Source: Rhodospirillaceae bacterium
GTDB taxonomy: Bacteria; Pseudomonadota; Alphaproteobacteria; Rhodospirillales; Rhodospirillaceae
Direction of reading: 5' to 3'
DNA length: 64,000 bases
Assembly: GCA_028822445.1 (NCBI GenBank)
Contig: JAPKDQ010000004.1
Coordinates: forward strand, 179,104 to 243,103
Both the position numbers and the translations under genes were made by a program. Below, piece after piece: positions 28,408-37,414 of this stretch. Position 1 is the first letter of the stretch. Each line of letters begins with the position of its first letter. The notes below the pieces were generated by a model. The model was not told where the DNA came from, did no database searches, and saw only the letters and a list, made by a program, of their open reading frames with translations.

Positions 28408-29298
28408 CTAGCTCGAGAGGTCGATTTTAACGCCCTGTTCTCCAGCAATCTGCTGAATGAACTGCCAGGCTACGCGGCCGGATCGTGAGCCTCGGGTGAC
28501 GGTCCATTCTTTGGCCCGCGCCTGTAATTCATCAGCGTCTAAGGTTATGCAGAGAGACTTAGCGTAGCCACGCACAATCTCATAGTATGTATCTTGGTCC
28601 AGGTGGTGGAAGCCCAGCCACAAGCCAAACCGGTCCGAAAGAGAGACTTTTTCCTCGACGGCTTCACCACGGTGAATGGCAACAGAGGTCTCATTTTCGA
28701 TCATGTCTCTAGCCATCATGTGGCGCCTGTTTGAGGTGGCGTAGAAGACGACGTTTTCTGGTCGGCCTTCTAATCCGCCTTCTAAGACCGCTTTTAGGGC
28801 CTTATAGCCGTCATCCATTCCCTCGAATGTGAGGTCGTCACAGAAGACAATGCACCGGCGGTCTTGTTCACGAAGAATGTTCAGAAGGTTCGGAAGAGTA
28901 GGTATATCCTCTCGATGGATCTCTACGAGAATCAGCCGTTCCGCTGTAGGTGTCTGGCTATTTAACTCTGCATGAACGGCTTTGACTAAGGAACTTTTTC
29001 CAGTGCCGCGAGCTCCCCAGAGCAAGGCATTATTTGAGGGAAGGCCAAGGGCATGCTTCCGTGTGTTAGAGAGCAGGGTCCCGGCTTGTCGGTCAATCCC
29101 TTTAAGCAGGCTGAATGGCACTCGGTTGACCTTGGGTACTGATTTTACAATCCCGCTGCCTGGCTCCCAAATGAATGCCTCACCTATTTTTAGCTCAGTT
29201 TGTGGCGGCGGCGGGGGGGACAGGCGCTCCAGAGCATCAGCAATACGTGAGATTTGTGCGGCCAGGTATTCGTTCAAATCGCTATTTTCCATGGACAT
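28408..29298 (-). CDS. DUF815 family AAA+ ATP-binding protein
   Basis: A 296-residue AAA+ ATPase. Walker A is seen in LLWGARGTGKSSLVKAVHAE and Walker B in RCIVFCDDLTFEGMDDGYKA. The sensor-1 Asn/Arg lies in VVFYATSNRRHMMARDM and the C-terminal GSRSGRVAWQFIQ region is typical of DUF815. The function of the family is not established. It is commonly found divergent from yajC-secDF in Alphaproteobacteria, as here, with about 130 bp between the starts. Two ATGs (29298 and 29292) are possible; the first is preceded by TAGGG. Its stop faces the flavoprotein stop with only 2 nt between. Confidence 0.88.
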   Translation of the reverse strand: MSMENSDLNEYLAAQISRIADALERLSPPPPPQTELKIGEAFIWEPGSGIVKSVPKVNRVPFSLLKGIDRQAGTLLSNTRKHALGLPSNNALLWGARGTGKSSLVKAVHAELNSQTPTAERLILVEIHREDIPTLPNLLNILREQDRRCIVFCDDLTFEGMDDGYKALKAVLEGGLEGRPENVVFYATSNRRHMMARDMIENETSVAIHRGEAVEEKVSLSDRFGLWLGFHHLDQDTYYEIVRGYAKSLCITLDADELQARAKEWTVTRGSRSGRVAWQFIQQIAGEQGVKIDLSS

Positions 29299-29430
29299 TG
29301 ACCCTAACCTCTTGATTCCTTGGGGAACGCTACCAAATCAAAACCAGGTAATAAGGGCTGAAGATCATTTGCATCCCTCATTGGCCTGGGTATAGTCCGC
29401 CCAATTCTAGCCTAACCAGGGGATTTCTGA

Positions 29431-29790
29431 ATGTTTATTGCGCCAGCCTATGCACAGGGAGCCGGAGCAACCGGTTTCGGAAGCTCGTTTTCCGCTTTTA
29501 TTCCGATTATTTTGATTTTTGTCGTGTTCTATTTTCTTCTCATTCGCCCTCAGCAAAAGAAGATGAAAGACCATCAGGCAATGCTTAATTCCATTCGTCG
29601 AGGCGATAAAGTCGTCACAAATGGCGGTATCATTGGAACGGTGACCAAGGTGATCGAAGAAGAGCGTGAATTGCAGGTCGAGATTGCTCAGGATGTTCGT
29701 ATTCGAGTGAAGCAAGACATGTTGTCCAGCGTTCTGACCAAGACAGAACCTGCGAATGCAAACGACCCAAAGAGCGACGACAAAAAATAA
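29431..29790 (+). CDS. yajC: Preprotein translocase subunit YajC
   Basis: A 119-residue single-span inner-membrane protein that associates with SecDF. The membrane helix (FIPIILIFVVFYFLLIRPQQ) ends in the RPQQKKMKDHQ motif typical of YajC, followed by the cytoplasmic block GDKVVTNGGIIGTVTKV. The C-terminal tail is charged and ends with lysines. CAGGGGA precedes the ATG. secDF follows after 65 nt on the same strand. Confidence 0.95.
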   Translation: MFIAPAYAQGAGATGFGSSFSAFIPIILIFVVFYFLLIRPQQKKMKDHQAMLNSIRRGDKVVTNGGIIGTVTKVIEEERELQVEIAQDVRIRVKQDMLSSVLTKTEPANANDPKSDDKK

Positions 29791-29855
29791 GTGACCAACG
29801 AAAGTAAAGGTCAGCGGTATAGCCTCCGTTAGGGCGAAAATCGCTGAATGCTGCC

Positions 29856-32390
29856 ATGCTTGATTTCGGCCGCGGGAAAATTATCTCGGTACTTCTAATA
29901 GTTCTGTTCGGCGCTTTTTTTGCGGTGCCAAACGTATTTCCTCCAGAAAATAAGGACGAGCTGCCGAGTTGGTGGCAGCCGGTTAATCTAGGGTTGGACC
30001 TGCGGGGTGGGTCATACCTCCTTATGGAAGTGGGGACAGATGCGGTTCGTCTAGAGCAGTTTACTGATCTTCAAGAAAGCACACGGCAAGCATTAAGAGA
30101 TGCCAAGATCGGCTACCGTAATTTATCCGTTCGCGGTGACGCCGTAACCGTCGCTTTGCCCGATCCATCCCAGATAGGTGATGCAAGACGCGCTATCGCA
30201 GTTGTGGCTGCGGATGCGTCTTTTGAGAACCTAGAGGGCGGACGCCTGCGGATTACGCTGTCTGATCAGGTTTTGTTTGACCGACAGCTTGCGGCCGTTA
30301 CGCAGTCAATTGAGATTGTCCGCCGTCGTGTCGACGAATTTGGAACCTCTGAGGCTAGCATTCAGCGCCAAGGCGCGGATCGGATTATAATCGAGTTGCC
30401 AGGGATTGATGACCCTCAGCGCGTTGTTGACCTTATTGGCCGGACTGCGAAGTTGAATTTTCATCTTTTAGCGCCGGGATATACAGGCTCAGTCGGCAAT
30501 GCCCAGGATATTCCGGCAGGAGCGATGCTTGTCCCAGCGGCGGATGGATTCGGTGGGAGCTATGTCGTTCAGCGCCGTGTGTCAGTTCCTGGAGAAATGC
30601 TCGTTGATTCGCAACCAAGCTTCCAAGACGGCCAACCTGTCGTCTCGTTTAGGTTTAATACCCAGGGTGGCAGGCGGTTTGGAGCACTCACCGGTGCGAG
30701 CGTTGGACAGAACCTGGCTATTGTTCTCGACGGAGAAGTAATCAGCGCTCCGCGCATTCAGTCGGCTATTACCGGTGGGAGCGGCATTATCACGGGCCAG
30801 TTTACCCTACAGAGCGTGCAGGACCTTGCTTTGCTGTTACGCGCGGGTGCTCTGCCTGCGCCTTTAACAATTCTTGAAGAACGTAGTGTTGGCCCTGGTC
30901 TTGGTGCTGACTCTATCGAGGCGGGTGAGTTTGCTAGTGTTTTGGGATTGATACTCGTGGCAGTATTTATGGTCATGACTTACGGCTTGTTCGGTGTTTT
31001 CTCTGTCGTTGCCCTAATTGCTAATCTGTTGCTCATTCTGGGTGCGTTGAGTGTTATCGGCGCTACGCTAACTTTGCCAGGCATTGCGGGAATTGTGCTT
31101 ACAGTTGGTATGGCCGTTGATGCGAATGTGCTGATTTATGAACGTATGCGCGAGGAAGTTAAAGCGGGAAGGACACTGTTTAATGCCCTCGATTCAGGTT
31201 TTAAACAGGCTTTCAAAACGATCATTGATTCTAACTTAACGACACTCATCGCCGCGCTTCTTTTATTCTGGTTCGGCAGCGGCCCTGTAAAAGGCTTCGC
31301 GGTTACGCTTGGTCTCGGAATTCTTTCAACGTTATTCACAGCCACGATGGTGTCGCGATTGATCGTGGTGACGTGGGTGCGCCGGTCTAAGCCAGAGCGG
31401 CTTCCAATCGTACCGAATAAGGATAAACCGCGCGGGGTACTGCCTTTTATTATGTCTATGCCGCAGGAGTTTAAGTTCGATTTCATCAGCAAGCGCAGTA
31501 AAGCGGCGATCATTTCGGTTGTGCTCATCCTTGCGTCTATCGGATCACTTGCCGTTCAGAAACTGAATTTTGGCATCGACTTCGCCGGCGGAATTCTGCT
31601 GGAAGTGCGAGCTGAAAAAGAAGTCGAAGTGAGTACTGTTAGGAATCAGATTGGTGGCCTTGGACTTGGTGACATATCGATCACGACGTTTGGCGATGAC
31701 GGCCGTGATTTGCTGATACGAATTCAGCGACAGGAGGGTGATGATGAGGCCCAAACTGCATTAACAATGGTGCGAGAGACGCTCGGGGAAAGTTACGAAT
31801 ATCGCCGCACAGAGTTGGTTGGTCCGAAGGTTGGGCAAGAACTGATCGTAGATGGTGCGCTGGCCGTTGGCTTAGCGCTGCTCGCGATTTGTATGTACAT
31901 CTGGTTCCGATTTGAGTGGCAGTTTGCTCTTGGAGCTACATTGGCACTGTCTCATGACGTTATAGCTACACTCGGGCTCTTTTCGATTTTCCAATTGGAG
32001 TTTAACCTAACGACGGTCGCTGCCGTTCTTACGATTGCCGGATACTCGATTAACGACACCGTTGTGGCGTATGATCGCGTTCGCGAGAAATTAAGAAAGT
32101 ATAAGAAGCTCGCATTGCCAGATCTCGTTAACCTTGCACTTAACAAGGTTCTTTCGCGGACATTGCTGACTAGTTTTACGACGTTGCTCGCGGTTACTGC
32201 ATTGTCGATCTTTGGTGGTGAGGTTCTCCGCGGCTTTAGTATTGCGCTCATGTGGGGTGTCGTAATCGGAACGTACTCATCAATTTATGTTGCTATGCCG
32301 GTTCTGATCTACTTTGACCTTCGGCATGAACACCTCGATGGTAGTGCTGCGCCCAACTTGTCACAAGTTCCAGAGGCGGAGCGGGGCTAA
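29856..32390 (+). CDS. secDF: Fused protein-export membrane protein SecD-SecF
   Basis: One 844-residue frame contains both halves of the proton-driven Sec accessory complex. SecD covers about 1-515, starting with LGLDLRGGSYLLMEV and ending with six helices (VLTVGMAVDANVLIYERMRE). SecF covers about 540-844 with NFGIDFAGGILLEVRAE and TVAAVLTIAGYSINDTVVAY. A positively charged linker (near 507-530) joins them. Fused SecDF occurs in several bacterial groups including some Alphaproteobacteria; no frameshift or missing block is apparent. It is co-transcribed with yajC and the Mth938-like gene 23 nt downstream. Confidence 0.96.
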   Translation: MLDFGRGKIISVLLIVLFGAFFAVPNVFPPENKDELPSWWQPVNLGLDLRGGSYLLMEVGTDAVRLEQFTDLQESTRQALRDAKIGYRNLSVRGDAVTVALPDPSQIGDARRAIAVVAADASFENLEGGRLRITLSDQVLFDRQLAAVTQSIEIVRRRVDEFGTSEASIQRQGADRIIIELPGIDDPQRVVDLIGRTAKLNFHLLAPGYTGSVGNAQDIPAGAMLVPAADGFGGSYVVQRRVSVPGEMLVDSQPSFQDGQPVVSFRFNTQGGRRFGALTGASVGQNLAIVLDGEVISAPRIQSAITGGSGIITGQFTLQSVQDLALLLRAGALPAPLTILEERSVGPGLGADSIEAGEFASVLGLILVAVFMVMTYGLFGVFSVVALIANLLLILGALSVIGATLTLPGIAGIVLTVGMAVDANVLIYERMREEVKAGRTLFNALDSGFKQAFKTIIDSNLTTLIAALLLFWFGSGPVKGFAVTLGLGILSTLFTATMVSRLIVVTWVRRSKPERLPIVPNKDKPRGVLPFIMSMPQEFKFDFISKRSKAAIISVVLILASIGSLAVQKLNFGIDFAGGILLEVRAEKEVEVSTVRNQIGGLGLGDISITTFGDDGRDLLIRIQRQEGDDEAQTALTMVRETLGESYEYRRTELVGPKVGQELIVDGALAVGLALLAICMYIWFRFEWQFALGATLALSHDVIATLGLFSIFQLEFNLTTVAAVLTIAGYSINDTVVAYDRVREKLRKYKKLALPDLVNLALNKVLSRTLLTSFTTLLAVTALSIFGGEVLRGFSIALMWGVVIGTYSSIYVAMPVLIYFDLRHEHLDGSAAPNLSQVPEAERG

Positions 32391-32413
32391 CCCGTTCGAG
32401 CGTGTGATAAGGT

Positions 32414-32800
32414 ATGGACTTAACGCGGGTTGCACCGACTGATCGGCAGCATGTCCAAAGGTATACGAGCGACGGGTTCACGGTATCCGGGGTAGTCTAT
32501 GCCGGCCCTGTATTGGTGTTTGCAAAATCATCCCAGTCTTGGGGCGTCAAAGACGCCAGAGCTCTTTGCCAGGAAGATTTCCATAATGTTATTGAGGCAT
32601 CAGGAGACATAGACCTCTGTCTCCTGGGATGTGGCTCTCGCATGACTTTAGTGCCGTCTGATCTTAAGAGAGCGCTGCGCGAGGTTGGTATTGGTATCGA
32701 GCCTATGGATACCGGGGCAGCGTGCAGAACCTTCAACGTATTGCTTGCCGAAGGTCGTGCCGTAATGGCGGCCTTGCTACCAACAGGCTGGCCTTCATAA
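32414..32800 (+). CDS. Mth938/NDUFAF3-like domain protein (DUF498)
   Basis: A 128-residue soluble protein of the Mth938-like fold. The family core GPVLVFAKSSQSWGVKDAR, then DLCLLGCGSRMTLVPSDL and GIGIEPMDTGAACRTFNVLL, are readily aligned. The eukaryotic member NDUFAF3 is an assembly factor of respiratory complex I, and the bacterial gene commonly sits after secDF in Alphaproteobacteria. A role in complex I or membrane-protein assembly is therefore possible but unproven here. AAGG lies close before the ATG. An NDUFAF6-like gene lies 3.8 kb downstream. Confidence 0.88.
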   Translation: MDLTRVAPTDRQHVQRYTSDGFTVSGVVYAGPVLVFAKSSQSWGVKDARALCQEDFHNVIEASGDIDLCLLGCGSRMTLVPSDLKRALREVGIGIEPMDTGAACRTFNVLLAEGRAVMAALLPTGWPS

Positions 32801-32802
32801 AA

Positions 32803-32836
32803 ACAAAAAAAGGGACCGGCAAAGCCGGCCCCTTTC
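32803..32836 (-). terminator. Rho-independent terminator for the PuuD-like gene
   Basis: Read on the minus strand, a GC-rich stem (arms 32824-32835 and 32809-32820 with one mismatch, loop of 3) is followed by a run of Ts. It lies about 25 nt after the stop at 32860. It may also partly terminate the secDF operon on the plus strand, where only three Ts follow. Confidence 0.85.
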
Positions 32837-32859
32837 TGAAGAGTTTGGGTGGTTGTTTC

Positions 32860-33435
32860 TTAGACGAAGTTCTGCTGAGCAACCATGCAAAAGAGCATCG
32901 GAACGGACAACAATGTATTGGTTCGTGAGAACAACATCGCTGTTCGCGCTGCCTTTGCCTTTGTCTCTGCATCGGCTTCAATCATGCCAAGGGCTTTCTT
33001 CTGGTTCGGCCAAATCACGAACCAGACGTTGAACCACATGATGGCACCAAGCCACATGCCAATACCGATGATTAGACCGTTACCGCTCAAGGTAACAGCT
33101 TCAATCAAGTAGCCGCTGATCATGGCTAAGATTAGACCGGTAATGATGGTTCCCATAGCACCCCAGCGGAACCAGAACAAAGCTGCCGGAGCAATGACTT
33201 TACCGATTGCTGGTTTTTGATCATCTGGAATGTTCGGCATGTTTGGAATCTGTACGAAGTTGAAATACCACAACAGACCGATCCACATGACGCCACTCAG
33301 GACATGGAGCCAGCGAAATAAGAACTGCCAAAAAACCATGTCAAAACTATTGTCACCGATTAATAGAAAGACCAGAACTGTCAGGGCAAAGCCTGCGATG
33401 ACTGTTCTGGGCAAAGACTGAAGAATTGCAGCCAT
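32860..33435 (-). CDS. PuuD-like (urate oxidase N-terminal domain) membrane protein
   Basis: A 191-residue inner-membrane protein with about five helices. The start (TVIAGFALTVLVFLLIGDNS) leads to FLFRWLHVLSGVMWIGLLWY, whose HxxxG and WxG pattern is that of the membrane domain of urate hydroxylase PuuD, and late MWLGAIMWFNVWFVIWPNQK is a second family block. Full PuuD carries a C-terminal cytochrome c domain, which is missing here. Short stand-alone versions of this domain are known in marine Alphaproteobacteria and their role is unclear. AGGGGA before the ATG at 33435 supports the start. No urate pathway gene is nearby. Confidence 0.75.
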   Translation of the reverse strand: MAAILQSLPRTVIAGFALTVLVFLLIGDNSFDMVFWQFLFRWLHVLSGVMWIGLLWYFNFVQIPNMPNIPDDQKPAIGKVIAPAALFWFRWGAMGTIITGLILAMISGYLIEAVTLSGNGLIIGIGMWLGAIMWFNVWFVIWPNQKKALGMIEADAETKAKAARTAMLFSRTNTLLSVPMLFCMVAQQNFV

Positions 33436-33552
33436 GTTTTTCCCCTATGTTGAAACGCAAGGGAAACGAACTTGATGATTGTTCCCTCGCAATTCCGACA
33501 TCTTAAGCATTTTGATATGCTCCGCAACGCAGATAGGCTTGAAATCAATGGT

Positions 33553-34806
33553 TTAGGCTTTTTCCCTAGCAAGGTCAGCGGCCTTGAAACCGCTTCTAAC
33601 AGCGCTTTCAAGGGTGCAGGGAAGGCCTGTATCGGTCCAGTCTCCGGCCAGGAAGAGATTGGAAAGTGAGGTTTGTGGGCCTGGGCGATCCATGGCGAAG
33701 GCCGGGTCTTGAACGGGTGTGGCGCGGTGCTCTATAATAATACGGTGTGGCGGAAGGGAGGTTTCACCAAGAGTGAAGGCAGCCTGGACGTCCTGCCAAA
33801 GACGGTTTGCAATATCTCCCTGGTCGAGGCCAGCTAAGTGCTGGTCCGCACTTACGGTGGCACTTATTAGCCCTGGTCTTGTGAAGACCCACTGTGCCGT
33901 TCCCCCTGTGATTCCAGTCATTGCTGGATGCTCGAGGCTCGGATCGACTGCATAGTGGGCGTTAACAATGGGGGAGAGGCGTGGGTTAAATGTACTCGGT
34001 AGCACTTGTTTAATCGCCGCAGACCAGAGCGGTAGGCAGGTTACGACGGCGTCGCCCTTTGACAAAGGTATAGTATTAGATCGGAACTGAAGGTCTGTGA
34101 CCCTCTTATCGCCAGCGAAAGAGACCAATGTGCTATTCAAATGAATGGTTGCGTTAGCGGCCCTGAGATATTCGAGAGCAGGCGCGATGAAGGTCTGGTG
34201 GAGGGACTGTCTTGGGACGTAGCTTTTTAGACCGCCAGACCGAGTTTTCATGGTCTGCCAGAGTGCATTGCCGAAGAGGTGTGCAGAAGCCTGGTTCGCT
34301 TCCGTGTTCATAATCGCTGTCGAGAGCGGTTCCCAGAACCTATGCCAGCCAAAACCAGAACCCGGCATCACTGAAGACACAGTTCTCTCTTTCCCCGCCG
34401 CGAGTATTCTGAACCCGTTGATATAATCGAGCGCAAATGTCCCAGGCGCGCGTCTTGATTTATCGAATATCCATGTGGGGAGCAGTCCATCTCCTGGTTT
34501 CAACGCCCAGCGTTCACCGGTTCTAATATCGACGAAGGGAATGCTGCCGGTCTCGTCGACGGCAATTAGTTCGTGATGGGCGCCTATGAGCTTGAGATAT
34601 TGAAAGACGGCTTGGTTTGCGCCGAGCACAGCGTGACTTCCGTTATCAACTGTCATACCGAGTTGGGTATCAGAGAAAGACCTGCATCGACCGCCAACAT
34701 GCTTTGTTGCTTCGTATAAAACAACCTTGCGGCCAGCCTTTGTTGCAGATACCGCGCATGCGAGGCCAGCGATACCAGCGCCAATAACGTGAAGCGTTCC
34801 GGTCAT
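33553..34806 (-). CDS. hpnE: Hydroxysqualene dehydroxylase HpnE
   Basis: A 417-residue flavoprotein that reduces hydroxysqualene to squalene, the last step of the HpnCDE route that feeds hopanoid synthesis. The FAD-binding motif LHVIGAGIAGLACAVSATKA is at the very start, followed by VVLYEATKHVGGRCRS of the amine-oxidase family. The C-terminal NLFLAGDWTDTGLPCTLES is the second FAD contact. The ATG overlaps the hpnD stop by 4 nt. No squalene-hopene cyclase lies in the window, so the use of the squalene is not proven. Confidence 0.92.
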   Translation of the reverse strand: MTGTLHVIGAGIAGLACAVSATKAGRKVVLYEATKHVGGRCRSFSDTQLGMTVDNGSHAVLGANQAVFQYLKLIGAHHELIAVDETGSIPFVDIRTGERWALKPGDGLLPTWIFDKSRRAPGTFALDYINGFRILAAGKERTVSSVMPGSGFGWHRFWEPLSTAIMNTEANQASAHLFGNALWQTMKTRSGGLKSYVPRQSLHQTFIAPALEYLRAANATIHLNSTLVSFAGDKRVTDLQFRSNTIPLSKGDAVVTCLPLWSAAIKQVLPSTFNPRLSPIVNAHYAVDPSLEHPAMTGITGGTAQWVFTRPGLISATVSADQHLAGLDQGDIANRLWQDVQAAFTLGETSLPPHRIIIEHRATPVQDPAFAMDRPGPQTSLSNLFLAGDWTDTGLPCTLESAVRSGFKAADLAREKA

Positions 34807-35663
34807 GATGCGTTTAAGTAAGAGGCCGTGAATCTCAATATCTTTTCCAACCCGGATAGGCGGACCCTAGGGGCAGAAGCCGAAAACCCTGCAGTTTGAA
34901 CCTTTTCGAAAAGCGCTTTGTATAATTTCAGCATGACCAAGGCTGGCTGGAGGTCCCGGCGGGCATTATTTGGCCATAGCGCTTCAGCATCCCGGAACCT
35001 CTTTTTGGCACGTCTTATAACAAGGTCGCAGGCCATGGATAGGTTTGGGTCATTAACGATGTCCAAGGGCTGCCGCGCCGTGATGTCGGCTTTGATCAGG
35101 GCTTCTTTAGGGAGGTAAACTCGACCGAGTACCGCGTCTTCGCGTACATCTCTGAGGATGTTGGTTAACTGTAAGGCTTCCCCAGTTGCGGCTGCAAATG
35201 CTTGGGCACCCTTGCCCTGCCATCCCCAAATAATTAGGCAGAGTTCTCCGACAGCGCCAGCAACCTGTCCGCAGTATTCTTCAAGCTCAAGCGATGTTGG
35301 CGCGATAATGGGGCCGTTTACGTCGGCTTCCATGCCTGTGATTAGTGCGTTGAAGGGGTCTAGAGGCAGTGAATATTTCTTAATGACGTCGTAAAGACCT
35401 ATCTTTAATGGGTTATCGGTTTGCGGGGCGGCCTCGTTTCTGAAACAAGAAGAAATCCAGGTTCGCCACCCATAAAGCTCGTTGTGTTTTTGTCTCTGAG
35501 TTGTGGAGCCGTCAGCGATGTCGTCCAAAATACGGGCGAGCGCATAAATCGCGAATAACCCTTCGCGTTTCGCTTTCGCCTGAAAGAGCATTGGCCAGTA
35601 GAATGATGATTTAGCAGACCGGACGTCTTGAGCGATCCGTGAATGGGCTTCTGCGGGACTCAT
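34803..35663 (-). CDS. hpnD: Presqualene diphosphate synthase HpnD
   Basis: A 286-residue all-alpha prenyl synthase that joins two farnesyl diphosphates to presqualene diphosphate. Both Asp-rich metal motifs are intact: ARILDDIADG (DDIAD at 47-51) and LQLTNILRDVREDAVLGRVY. The segment FYWPMLFQAKAKREGLFAIY is typical of this branch. It overlaps both hpnC and hpnE by 4 nt (ATGA), showing tight coupling within the hpnCDE operon. Confidence 0.94.
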   Translation of the reverse strand: MSPAEAHSRIAQDVRSAKSSFYWPMLFQAKAKREGLFAIYALARILDDIADGSTTQRQKHNELYGWRTWISSCFRNEAAPQTDNPLKIGLYDVIKKYSLPLDPFNALITGMEADVNGPIIAPTSLELEEYCGQVAGAVGELCLIIWGWQGKGAQAFAAATGEALQLTNILRDVREDAVLGRVYLPKEALIKADITARQPLDIVNDPNLSMACDLVIRRAKKRFRDAEALWPNNARRDLQPALVMLKLYKALFEKVQTAGFSASAPRVRLSGLEKILRFTASYLNAS

Positions 35664-36493
35664 GGTTTGATAAGCCTTAGGAAGCCAGCACTACCAGCGT
35701 ATACCCAATCCGTTGCCGAAAGAGAAACTTTTCTGGCTATGGGGTCTTGTCGTTTTAAGCGACGAGACAACCGCCTCGCCAGGGCAATGCAGAGTGTTGC
35801 TTCTATAGCTAAGCCACGCCTCTTGATTAGTCTAGGAAGAGGGGATGCTGTCTCAAGCAGTTTGTCAGTGTTTTCTAGCAGGCGATCGAATGTAAGCCTT
35901 AGCCCGGAAGAGACCGTGGGAGCATTCAGGTCGTTGCATGAGGTGGCGTCTGCATTCATCCAATCGGAGGGCATATAAACTCGCTTTAAGGCTATCCAAT
36001 CTTCAGAGGCATCTTGTATGTGATTGAGAATTTGCAAGGCGCTACATAATGCATCTGACTCTGCGCGGCCGTCCTGTTCATCATGAAGGGACAATAGAAA
36101 GCGACCGACAGGGCAGGCTGAAAATTGACAATAATTAATGAGGTCCGCCCATGTGCGACATGGAGTGTTAGTAGCATCTTGGCGAAAGGCTTCAAGTAGA
36201 TCGGTCGCAAGACTTGGGTCTAAAGACCGTTTCACCATGCAATGGCGGAGGTTTTTAACTGCTTCTTGCTCTTCATCGTTAAGGGCGAGGTTATCGTTAT
36301 TTCCGCGGAGGGCAGCGCCCAAGGCGTCGAGCCGGGTAATTTTTTCTGTAGCATCGGTATCTGGGGAATCTGCGATATCATCTGCAATCCGGGCATACTT
36401 ATAGTACGCATGCACATCGGCCCGCAGGTCTAGGGGGATGAGCAAACTGCCAACCGGGAAATTCTCGTCTCGTCTTGTTTTCTGATCTGCCAT
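35660..36493 (-). CDS. hpnC: Hydroxysqualene synthase HpnC
   Basis: A 277-residue relative of HpnD that converts presqualene diphosphate to hydroxysqualene. The start MADQKTRRDENFPVGSLLIP matches the usual HpnC N-terminus (DENFPV). The first metal motif is YARIADDIADSPD (38-42) and the second region reads LQILNHIQDASEDWIALKRV. The frame is open to 36808, but that extra N-terminal part overlaps the divergent gene and has no similarity, so I start at 36493. The ribosome site is weak. It is the first gene of hpnCDE, divergent from the NDUFAF6-like gene 66 nt away. Confidence 0.92.
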   Translation of the reverse strand: MADQKTRRDENFPVGSLLIPLDLRADVHAYYKYARIADDIADSPDTDATEKITRLDALGAALRGNNDNLALNDEEQEAVKNLRHCMVKRSLDPSLATDLLEAFRQDATNTPCRTWADLINYCQFSACPVGRFLLSLHDEQDGRAESDALCSALQILNHIQDASEDWIALKRVYMPSDWMNADATSCNDLNAPTVSSGLRLTFDRLLENTDKLLETASPLPRLIKRRGLAIEATLCIALARRLSRRLKRQDPIARKVSLSATDWVYAGSAGFLRLIKP

Positions 36494-36559
36494 AAGTAGT
36501 GCATTGGACGGAAGTGGAAAGGTAGTGTAGGCGAGGATGGAAAGCTGGGCCAGAGACGT
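36494..36559. promoter_or_regulatory. Divergent promoter region between hpnC and the NDUFAF6-like gene
   Basis: Only 66 bp separate the two divergent start codons, so promoters for hpnCDE and the NDUFAF6-like gene must overlap this gap or the ends of the genes. I could not identify clear -35/-10 boxes. Confidence 0.4.
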
Positions 36560-37411
36560 ATGCCAATAGATAAAACCCTTTCTTACGGTGCTGACCTTGT
36601 GAAGCGCTACGACAGGGATCGGTTCCTTACAGCTCTTTTCGCTCCGAATGGGATGCGGGAACCGCTTATGGTCCTCTATGCATTTAATGTCGAAATTGCC
36701 CGTATTCGTGAAACCGTAACGGAGCCGGTGATTGGACAGATGCGGCTGCAATGGTGGCGAGACACCTTGACAAATATCTCTCAGGGCAAAGGGGCCCCAA
36801 AAGGCCATCCCGTCGCGGAAAATCTTGCAGCCCTAATGGGTTCTCGATCATTAACCTTAGAGCACTTTTTATCGCTGCTAGACGAGCGTGAGTTGGATAT
36901 GATGGATGAGCCGCCCTGTAGCATGAAGGATCTCATAGCATACTGCCGAGGCTCGTCAGTTGGTCTCTCATTGCTGGCGCTGGATGTTCTTGGCGTCAAT
37001 GATGCGGGCTCACGACGTGCCGCTGAGTCTGTGGCAACTGCGTGGGCGCTGACCGGTATAGCGCGTGCGGTTCGACATTACGCCTTAGCTGGTAGGGTCA
37101 TGCTTCCGGGAGATGGATTGAAACAACATGGGTTGGCCGTTCAATCTCTCCAAGACCCTGATACCGCAGGACCGGCTGCTGCATTAATCGAAGAGGTTTG
37201 TGATCAGGCCCAGGTATTTTTGGAAGAAGCACGGGTCGTTCAGCGATCTATAAATCTTAAAGCACTGCCCGTACTGCTATTGGCAACCCTCGCAGACCGC
37301 TACCTTGCTGATATCAAGACGGCAGAGTACCAGATTTATGATCCAAGGCTCATGCGACAGCACCCAGCGGTAGCTCGTCTCTGGTGGAATGCGTGGCGCA
37401 AGAGATACTAA
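36560..37411 (+). CDS. Squalene/phytoene synthase-fold protein, NDUFAF6-like
   Basis: A 283-residue protein of the prenyl synthase fold (MVLYAFNVEIARIRE, MRLQWWRDTLTNI). The catalytic Asp-rich motifs are lost: the first site reads AFNVEIARIRE (41-51) and the second TGIARAVRHYALAGRVMLPG, with none of the paired Asp residues seen in HpnC and HpnD next door. This loss is characteristic of NDUFAF6 (C8orf38), the mitochondrial complex I assembly factor, and of its alphaproteobacterial relatives. A non-enzymatic assembly role is therefore more likely than prenyl synthesis. Annotation pipelines would call it phytoene synthase. Confidence 0.82.
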   Translation: MPIDKTLSYGADLVKRYDRDRFLTALFAPNGMREPLMVLYAFNVEIARIRETVTEPVIGQMRLQWWRDTLTNISQGKGAPKGHPVAENLAALMGSRSLTLEHFLSLLDERELDMMDEPPCSMKDLIAYCRGSSVGLSLLALDVLGVNDAGSRRAAESVATAWALTGIARAVRHYALAGRVMLPGDGLKQHGLAVQSLQDPDTAGPAAALIEEVCDQAQVFLEEARVVQRSINLKALPVLLLATLADRYLADIKTAEYQIYDPRLMRQHPAVARLWWNAWRKRY

Positions 37412-37414
37412 TGA

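Noticed and set aside
36494..36808. Longer N-terminal extension of HpnC
   Set aside because: The extension is antisense to the conserved start of the NDUFAF6-like gene and HpnC homology begins at 36493.
36560..37411. Phytoene or squalene synthase activity for this gene
   Set aside because: Both Asp-rich metal motifs are absent, while true synthases next to it keep them.
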